From the NCBI RefSeq assembly GCF_964355755.1, contig NC_092673.1, positions 18,171,001-18,235,000 of the forward strand: a stretch of 64,000 nucleotides of DNA, given 5' to 3'. The position numbers and the translations under genes are program-made. The DNA comes from Antedon mediterranea. Its lineage: Eukaryota; Echinodermata; Crinoidea; Comatulida; Antedonidae. Of this stretch, positions 62,201-64,000 are shown one piece after another; position 1 is the first letter of the stretch; every line of letters starts with the position of its first letter. The notes beneath the pieces are model-generated. The model worked only from the letters and a program-made list of their open reading frames with translations. It was not told the origin of the DNA and did no database searches.

Positions 62201-63045
62201 ATAAAAACTATACTAATGCTAATATTATTGTTTTATTACATTATATAGGCCCTACTAAAGAACCAGTACCAAAGCCAGAGTTATTGCCAGCACCAGATCT
62301 TGAGTCAGTCTCAAAGTTTGAGTCAGAGCTAAAGCCAGTGCCAGTACCAAAGCCAGAGTCATTGCCAGCATTAGATCTAGAGTCAATATTTGGAGGTAAT
62401 GATATTTCTATTAAGTAAAATATCTATATATTATATAGATTGTTACTTATTCGTCTGTTGTATATACCAATTTATACTATATACTGTTAATATCTTAAGT
62501 ATTGTTTTTGTACAGAATCATCTCAGAAAAAAATTCTGACAATGTTGGTACAAGTATCGAATTGGTATGACGAGCATGATTCACTTGATATGCTGAAGGT
62601 GTTGTGCAAAGATCTGATAACACCTTACTATGCTCTAAAGAAGGTTGACACCACCATGGAGTTGTTTAATTTATTGAAACAGACTGGCCATCTTACCACT
62701 ACCAACTTTAAAGTTCTTATCGATATCATCAGTGTCACCGGTACCAAAGGTGTTCTTGAGGCTAACAAATATCTGAAGAACAAGTTTGATGAATCTGACC
62801 ATCTTGTTACATCTTTTACAACGTATCGACAGACGCTGATAGATTTCGGCAAAACGCTTTCCCAAGACAATTTTACAAAGCTCATCCATATAAACCATGT
62901 TTCTAGGAGACAATGTGACAACCTGTGGACTGTGATACTAGATCTTGAAGAAAGGGGCATCCTAAGGGAAGATAGGTTGCTGTCATTTATCGAACATTTA
63001 AAGGAAAATAAGATGGATGTTGCTGCTGAAAAGTTAGAAGGTTAA
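40920..63045 (+). CDS. Gene 2: ankyrin - ROC - COR - four DED-like domains, complete (about 1194 aa)
   Basis: Coding exons, all with AG/GT borders and matching phase: 40920-40927, 41191-41284, 41476-41583, 41747-41854, 43651-43735, 44043-44208, 47942-48039, 55366-55422, 55785-55921, 58155-58244, 58334-58525, 58690-58932, 59192-59386, 59469-59639, 59732-60034, 60624-60716, 60800-61004, 61488-62042, 62249-62395, 62516-63045 (3585 nt including TAA). Ankyrin repeats occupy residues 1-134, the P-loop GKEGAGKT 173-180, DYAGQ 275-279, THMD 366-369, COR about 440-780, tandem DED 785-969, linker 970-1018, second tandem DED 1019-1194. The ANK-ROC-COR core is that of DAPK1, but without kinase, and with DEDs where DAPK1 has a death domain. 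A GTP-regulated death/immune signalling scaffold is inferred. The start is chosen because upstream frames in exon 40837-40927 are closed. Confidence 0.85.
41476..41854 (+). CDS. Gene 2 duplicated ankyrin exons (41476-41583, 41747-41854)
   Basis: Two 108-nt phase 0-0 exons, each one ankyrin repeat: DGDTPLHEYL, then NPTLDIVTCL and QNDTSAATL. They differ in only a few residues (LRT/LSK, LI/LV, QNK/KNK), and their introns are also near copies, so exon plus intron was duplicated as a 271-bp unit. Confidence 0.85.
41855..42168 (+). pseudogene. Third copy of the ankyrin intron without a usable exon
   Basis: The intron copy (TACATTATTTAGCTGTAATT, then CTTTCCAG) appears a third time, but after the AG at 42050 only GATG resembles the ankyrin exon. 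The following ORF (GCILEIDYNI...) lacks the repeat consensus. A truncated or overwritten exon copy. Confidence 0.6.
42169..43231. repeat. 82-bp minisatellite, 13 copies
   Basis: Units TTTATTTCTGGTTCCACTCC / TGGGTACCCTGATTTCAG / AAAAAGAGCAATTATATATA. Variants alternate between CCACTCC and CTGCTCC at one site, and two units lack two bases there. It fills the intron before exon 43651-43735. Short ORFs inside are artefacts. Confidence 0.95.
43651..43735 (+). CDS. Gene 2 degenerate ankyrin exon
   Basis: An 85-nt exon, phase 0 to 1 (TATTTTATAG / GTAAGT). EGNTPVNVLENN keeps the G-TP start of an ankyrin unit, then runs into MVYQEKNKILKFFDS. The donor is ambiguous between 43736 and 43740; 43736 keeps the frame into 44043. 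Confidence 0.7.
44043..44208 (+). CDS. Gene 2 ROC exon with P-loop
   Basis: A 166-nt exon, phase 1 to 2. PAEIYAKGAHAIKIYKDELE is followed by CMFLGKEGAGKTSCVKAMLG; the P-loop is at 44156-44179. The following intron holds the DIRS element, so the GTPase fold is split by 3.7 kb here. Confidence 0.85.
44285..44329 (+). repeat. Left inverted terminal repeat of the DIRS-like element
   Basis: Exact reverse complement of 47553-47597 over 45 bases, begins GTCTATTTCGTGAGATCCCT. Confidence 0.95.
44605..45319 (+). CDS. DIRS Gag-like protein
   Basis: The ATG at 44605 starts MSARKAAACSVCGG, followed by CPRCRKC and CEVC, a cluster of CxxC pairs suggesting zinc binding. Then come an acidic middle and a C-terminal RRINRQAKILRTAKFKSVYN motif. 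The frame stays open to 46698, but beyond about 45310 it overlaps the RNase H and recombinase genes in another frame and looks non-coding, so I end it there. Confidence 0.6.
45320..46276 (+). pseudogene. DIRS RT-connection and RNase H, 5' part deleted, one internal stop
   Basis: LWLKVLGYLASFVDLVP-like and MRPMQLHLLYHF segments mark the connection domain. After a TGA at 45701-45703, in the same frame, come VTVDASLSGWGGHA, HINVLELLAV, VLSDSATVVSYINRQGG and IPGKLNTIADALSRR (RNase H), ending ISWNGMWAYAFPPF. The catalytic RT core is absent. The TGA is where a CpG deamination could have made a stop. Confidence 0.75.
46161..47498 (+). CDS. DIRS tyrosine recombinase, intact ORF
   Basis: A 445-codon ORF. 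An N-terminal SAM-like domain (RRESTRTLYNSRLKRFTRWC) precedes a catalytic domain with Arg266 (SCKRKGEIHALSL), the HEVR box (His389, Arg392) and the nucleophile Tyr425 (FSSCYLQDV). The Arg-HxxR-Tyr set is complete, so the enzyme could be active. In DIRS elements it joins a circular cDNA to the genome without an integrase (family knowledge). The true start may lie downstream of 46161, because the first 90 or so codons overlap RNase H and look unconstrained. Confidence 0.8.
   Translation: MLNFQFFAPGTQKPRPGPPTPCQSHGTGCGRMPFRPSSSHSSHSPPSMQNPPGSSMVVSPDLVSSNAESALFTTQDPANSARPLSSIPGPARPSQPAIPDADCLALVRNRLRSAGIPDGPALLAAQSRRESTRTLYNSRLKRFTRWCAGYEIDPHSASLRKVSRFLHDLFESGLQVRTIAGYRSAIAVVVPRFPDGSSVSSSSELPMLIRGMFNARPPVRSLLPRWDLNSVLEALTKPPYEPLGSASLLDVSIKTAFLVAAASCKRKGEIHALSLDPGHIRFENNGVRLTFRAGFLAKTQTLNHSPPTIFISKISSHSSVREDRLWCPVRAIQIYVNRTQHLRNGMSHLFVTTIKPHGPASKDTIACWVVSAIKSAYASSRLPPPAHMHEVRGSMASWALFRGVPVSDILAAAWWRAQTTFSSCYLQDVVSSQATVASAICRPSK
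47553..47597 (-). repeat. Right inverted terminal repeat of the DIRS-like element
   Basis: Exact reverse complement of 44285-44329, begins TGGCATATGTAGAGTCTATA. It lies 55 bases after the recombinase stop codon. Confidence 0.95.
47942..48039 (+). CDS. Gene 2 ROC switch-I exon
   Basis: A 98-nt exon, phase 2 to 1. FNPREPSTDGIVATTVFQAT is followed by NKSKWKKMKDVRG. It lies between the DIRS intron and the LINE/LTR intron. Confidence 0.8.
48415..48543 (+). mobile_element. LINE (L2/CR1-like) fragment, part 1 of 3
   Basis: Reads LLKKPSLDVEKFASYRPISN, then LPFLRKIIERVV and SSQLQSYLNS, the segment before RT motif 1/2. It stops exactly at the solo-LTR target ATAG and resumes at 49906 with NGLF. Confidence 0.75.
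48884..49030. repeat. About 55-60-bp tandem repeat inside the LTR-like element
   Basis: Around three units with GAGACATAGTGAGCCGGAGG and TTGCGCCTACTGTACTGG landmarks, passing directly into the 35-bp array. Confidence 0.75.
49148..49690. repeat. 35-bp minisatellite, about 14 units, inside the LTR-like element
   Basis: Units of GTTGGTGGTTACGTGCAG plus TTGGAGGTTACACCTTA, with diverged units at the 3' end. As 35 is not divisible by three, the Trp/Val/Thr-rich ORFs seen in several frames are artefacts. Confidence 0.9.
49906..50906 (+). mobile_element. LINE (L2/CR1-like) fragment, part 2 of 3, with RT core
   Basis: NGLFATRQSAYRPNHSVESA, DFSAAFDTINHKQLLHRL, GVPQGSVVGPLLFILF and AYADDTQLYV show an RT with intact catalytic residues, followed by ILVHAFVTSRLDCCNSLLY. 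A frameshift near 50740 leads to VLRQLHWLPVTQRITFKILL. The reading stops at EL-IQPY, where a second insertion begins. Confidence 0.85.
50925..51185 (-). mobile_element. tRNA-derived SINE, family A, minus copy
   Basis: The reverse complement shows TGGCCTGGTGG (A box) and GGTTCAAGTCC (B box), with the same body as 19724-19990 (CTTTGTTTATGTAGAGCAT). The A-rich tail points to the left, at 50905-50935. Confidence 0.8.
51475..53392 (-). pseudogene. LINE ORF2 (endonuclease and start of reverse transcriptase), frameshifted and 3'-truncated
   Basis: Segments in order on the minus strand: LSLLHLNIRSITHKVNDLEC, ISETWLNENSP, GGVAFFIRND, IGIIYRAPCGGLDSF, HLMGDFNIDLLKF, NDISDHLPIF, RKHKLYNKYMHTRSNNDKL, GSGSDGITARVLK, LAKVVPIFKKGE, FSKIIEKLMYSKL. 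They occupy at least three frames. It is close in style to the LINE at 9.0-11.8 kb but clearly a separate copy. Confidence 0.75.
53773..54421 (-). pseudogene. LINE ORF1 (RRM-type nucleic-acid binding protein), interrupted
   Basis: MANVENNEPNISNVNIS begins the ORF. A stop lies at about 54212-54214. Then comes a coiled-coil stretch, CRNNLRFTGIPEQAEDSERY, DIQRAHRVGPRN and RPLVAYFLRYSTKERVR. That is the RRM layout of L1-like ORF1 proteins. A frame change near 54005 breaks it again. Confidence 0.7.
54578..54815 (+). mobile_element. LINE (L2/CR1-like) fragment, part 3 of 3, C-terminal end
   Basis: Continues the frame of part 2: SSAQTRLHSTKDNTLPRSES, SVSLWNALPIEISQA, TSVFKSLLKTHLFNL and stop. A short 3' tail with (TTA)n near 54880 follows. 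Confidence 0.75.
54890..55365 (+). other. End of the gene 2 ROC intron
   Basis: Fragments such as NCAAKLFFSF... and FKSLLKSHLFQ at 54935-55225 look like further LINE C-terminal remnants, too short to place. Confidence 0.4.
55366..55921 (+). CDS. Gene 2 ROC exons (55366-55422, 55785-55921) with DYAGQ (G3)
   Basis: A 57-nt exon (VELSKQIRAHALEKKLDEG, phase 1-1) and a 137-nt exon (phase 1 to 0) ending IWDYAGQLDYYITHR. The DxxGQ box is at 55883-55897. Exons correspond one to one with gene 1 exons 16767 and 18194, without the Asp/Asn exon. Confidence 0.85.
56045..57698. repeat. 41-bp satellite array, about 40 copies
   Basis: Units of ATAGAAGATGTTGGGCAATA plus ATAACCAACATAATACTGAC with scattered one-base variants. 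The unit contains no stop in any minus-strand frame. As 41 is not a multiple of three, all three minus frames stay open for 540-580 codons with the same periodic peptide. It fills most of the intron 55922-58154. Confidence 0.97.
58155..58525 (+). CDS. Gene 2 ROC exons (58155-58244, 58334-58525) with THMD (G4)
   Basis: A 90-nt exon FFLTNKVSYCVTFNVMDNLD... and a 192-nt exon with ESPPICLVATHMDKLPG. The guanine-reading Asp is present (58478-58489). Both are phase 0-0 and match gene 1 exons 22772 and 23072. Confidence 0.85.
58690..59386 (+). CDS. Gene 2 ROC end and COR start exons (58690-58932, 59192-59386)
   Basis: A 243-nt exon with REMYMVDNTVKSHEGIEKLK and EVPVKWVNLQEKLQ, and a 195-nt exon with YLNVTGIIMYTG and VITNLHWMIEVLTKVITVFT, the COR-A signature (short helical bundle, then a NP/WL-like landmark). 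Phase 0 throughout. Confidence 0.85.
59469..60034 (+). CDS. Gene 2 COR exons (59469-59639, 59732-60034)
   Basis: WKMLSNEGVLEETLLRYLWR, then FVELMKVFRLLFEK and IFLVPCRI match the COR order (G-L helix, LL-LM-F-LCF helix, LVP strand). The 303-nt exon continues as a beta-rich COR-B half. The counterparts are missing from gene 1. Confidence 0.85.
60624..61004 (+). CDS. Gene 2 COR C-terminal exons (60624-60716, 60800-61004)
   Basis: A 93-nt exon LEISRCNQIRRRINVADERL... and a 205-nt exon with YNLRVLCTACKPDEHHLIDL, DKCLKKDSVSCGRR and HIKRFFST. The spaced CxxC, HH, C and C could bind a metal, as in C-terminal parts of some ROCO proteins (inference). Confidence 0.8.
61488..62042 (+). CDS. Gene 2 first tandem DED exon
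   Basis: A 555-nt phase 1-1 exon. GERYLWLKCCLFDVIPRAYL, DLFNVLHDNG, VTILVEVAEVSG form DED 1. LSSYRKRLFRALIEVGPDEL, MWDVVFYLESELQLEDE form DED 2. It is homologous over its whole length to gene 1 exons 869-1402 and 7194-7733, and its phase is the same. Confidence 0.85.
62249..62395 (+). CDS. Gene 2 Pro/Glu linker exon
   Basis: A 147-nt phase 1-1 exon, two repeats of PVPKPE-LLPAPDLES-like sequence. The composition suggests an extended spacer holding the two DED pairs apart. Confidence 0.75.
62516..63045 (+). CDS. Gene 2 terminal exon: second tandem DED
   Basis: A 530-nt exon to the TAA at 63043-63045. DSLDMLKVLCKDLI, MELFNLLKQTGHL, FKVLIDIISVTG form one DED-like unit. FTTYRQTLIDFGKTLSQDNF, NLWTVILDLEERGILREDRL form the second. 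It is more diverged from the other DED exons than they are from each other, but keeps the YR opening of DED 2. Confidence 0.8.
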
Positions 63046-63315
63046 TTTAATTCTCAGTACTGTATTATGTACTAAATAACTGATATAAGTTTGGTGGTTA
63101 AGTAGATATAGATCTTGAAATGGTTTAATTTATACTTTTTAAAATTAAACTCTATAATTATAATTAAAATATGGAGAAAACAGCTTTTTTTCCAGCAATA
63201 TTTTTTTTAAACTTAAACTATGAAACACTTTTGCAGTATTCTCATGGACCTGTCCATGGTATACTTACCAATTGTTTTGGTCTAAAAAATTCACTCTTCA
63301 TGTCGAATGGGGTTC

Positions 63316-63321
63316 AATAAA
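63316..63321 (+). terminator. Candidate polyadenylation signal of gene 2
   Basis: AATAAA 271 bases after the stop codon, followed by a (GTT)n run. The 3' leader otherwise shows no feature; other A-rich sites exist, so this is tentative. Confidence 0.45.
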
Positions 63322-63477
63322 AATGTTGTTGTTGTTGTTATCATGTGACCCACAATCAAATGACAAGGATCAACTCAGGTATTTTATAATAGAACATTTT
63401 TTTTTTTTAAATTATGCAAATATTTCTGATAGATAGTGGGAAACTTAAAGACAGTTATGAGGCGATCAAAATTTGAT

Positions 63478-63533
63478 CTGCAAATTAGCTTAAATACAGT
63501 ATGCAAATTAGCTTAAATACAGTATGCAAATTA
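63478..63533. repeat. 24-bp direct repeat, 2+ copies
   Basis: GCAAATTAGCTTAAATACAG repeats in tandem, followed by a partial third unit (GCAAATTA). Confidence 0.85.
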
Positions 63534-63779
63534 CGGTGAATCTACAAGGTTACCATATCTCTAAATAGTAAACTAATAGTCAGAGAGAGTTGATTTTTTC
63601 ACTGATTTATTCAGAATGTATATATTTATATTTACTCTAATGAAACATTTTACGAAAAAATGACCGAAAGTACAACATTTGATCCTCCACCCAATTTCTC
63701 AATGCTTGCATACACAATATGACTAAAATGTCCCTAGAGACTTTGTTTTGCCCTCAAATATGTATTCTAAATATAAAGT

Positions 63780-63964
63780 CTTAATAATGTCTTCTGGTAC
63801 AGGTATGTCTTTTGGTACTGGTACAGCTGGGTCTTGTGGTGCTGGTACTAGTGTGTCTTCTGATGGAAAAAGAGCAAGAAATATTTTATGTAAGTATTTA
63901 ATTTTCTATTATTATAATAAATGTTTTTGTATTACTGTACAGGAATAAAGATTAGATTGATCAC
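63780..63964 (+). pseudogene. Fragment resembling the end of a DED exon plus its intron
   Basis: AGAGCAAGAAATATTTTATG then TAAGTATTTAATTTTCTATT copies the 3' border of exon 61488-62042 and the start of its intron. It is preceded by a Gly/Thr/Ser-rich reading (FGTGTAGSCGAGTSVSSDGK) instead of DED sequence. 63925-63964 also resembles 61330-61385. It could be a broken copy or the start of another family member beyond the window. Confidence 0.5.
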
Positions 63965-64000
63965 CAAACTATGCTATGAAAACAGTTTTTCTTTCTATAC

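Overview
The window is eukaryotic. It is AT-rich, its coding sequence lies in short exons with GT/AG introns, and its spacers hold LINEs, tRNA-derived SINEs, a DIRS-type retrotransposon, an apparent solo LTR, MITEs and many minisatellites. The host genes and the element mix fit a marine invertebrate, perhaps an echinoderm or another invertebrate deuterostome. That placement is inference; nothing here fixes the species.

Two paralogous host genes, both on the + strand, organise the window. Gene 1 (about 1-24.3 kb, 5' end outside the window) splices in phase into at least 19 exons. It has two tandem-DED exons (caspase-8/FLIP-like death effector domain pairs), acidic linker exons, then a ROC GTPase domain and the start of a COR domain. 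The two DED cassettes (minisatellite + 45-nt exon + DED exon) are a recent 6.3-kb-spaced duplication. No later COR exon was found before gene 2.

Gene 2 (40.9-63.0 kb, with a possible non-coding first exon at about 39.1 kb) assembles end to end into about 1194 codons: ankyrin repeats - ROC - COR - tandem DED - Pro/Glu linker - second tandem DED. It resembles DAPK1 in its ANK-ROC-COR core, but carries four DED-like domains in place of kinase and death domain. Both genes look like death-fold ROCO proteins, plausibly scaffolds or switches in apoptosis or innate immune signalling (inference from domains).

Intergenic and intronic DNA by region: 9.0-11.8 kb, a LINE whose 3' coding end is interrupted by a nested GCGC palindrome; 15.7-16.3 and 20.9-22.5 kb, two TTAA-flanked piggyBac-like MITEs, the second carrying a nested insertion; 19.7 kb, a tRNA-type SINE; 24.4-28.3 kb, a 3.9-kb imperfect palindrome built from a decayed mobile-element gene; 28.3-40.8 kb, mostly non-coding duplicated or inverted repeats with one promoter-like first exon at 29.7 kb; 44.3-47.6 kb, a DIRS-like element with 45-bp inverted terminal repeats, an intact tyrosine recombinase ORF and no reverse transcriptase core; 48.4-54.8 kb, a LINE split by an apparent solo LTR and by a second LINE/SINE block; 56.0-57.7 kb, a 41-bp satellite. 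The last three blocks lie in introns that interrupt the ROC domain of gene 2.
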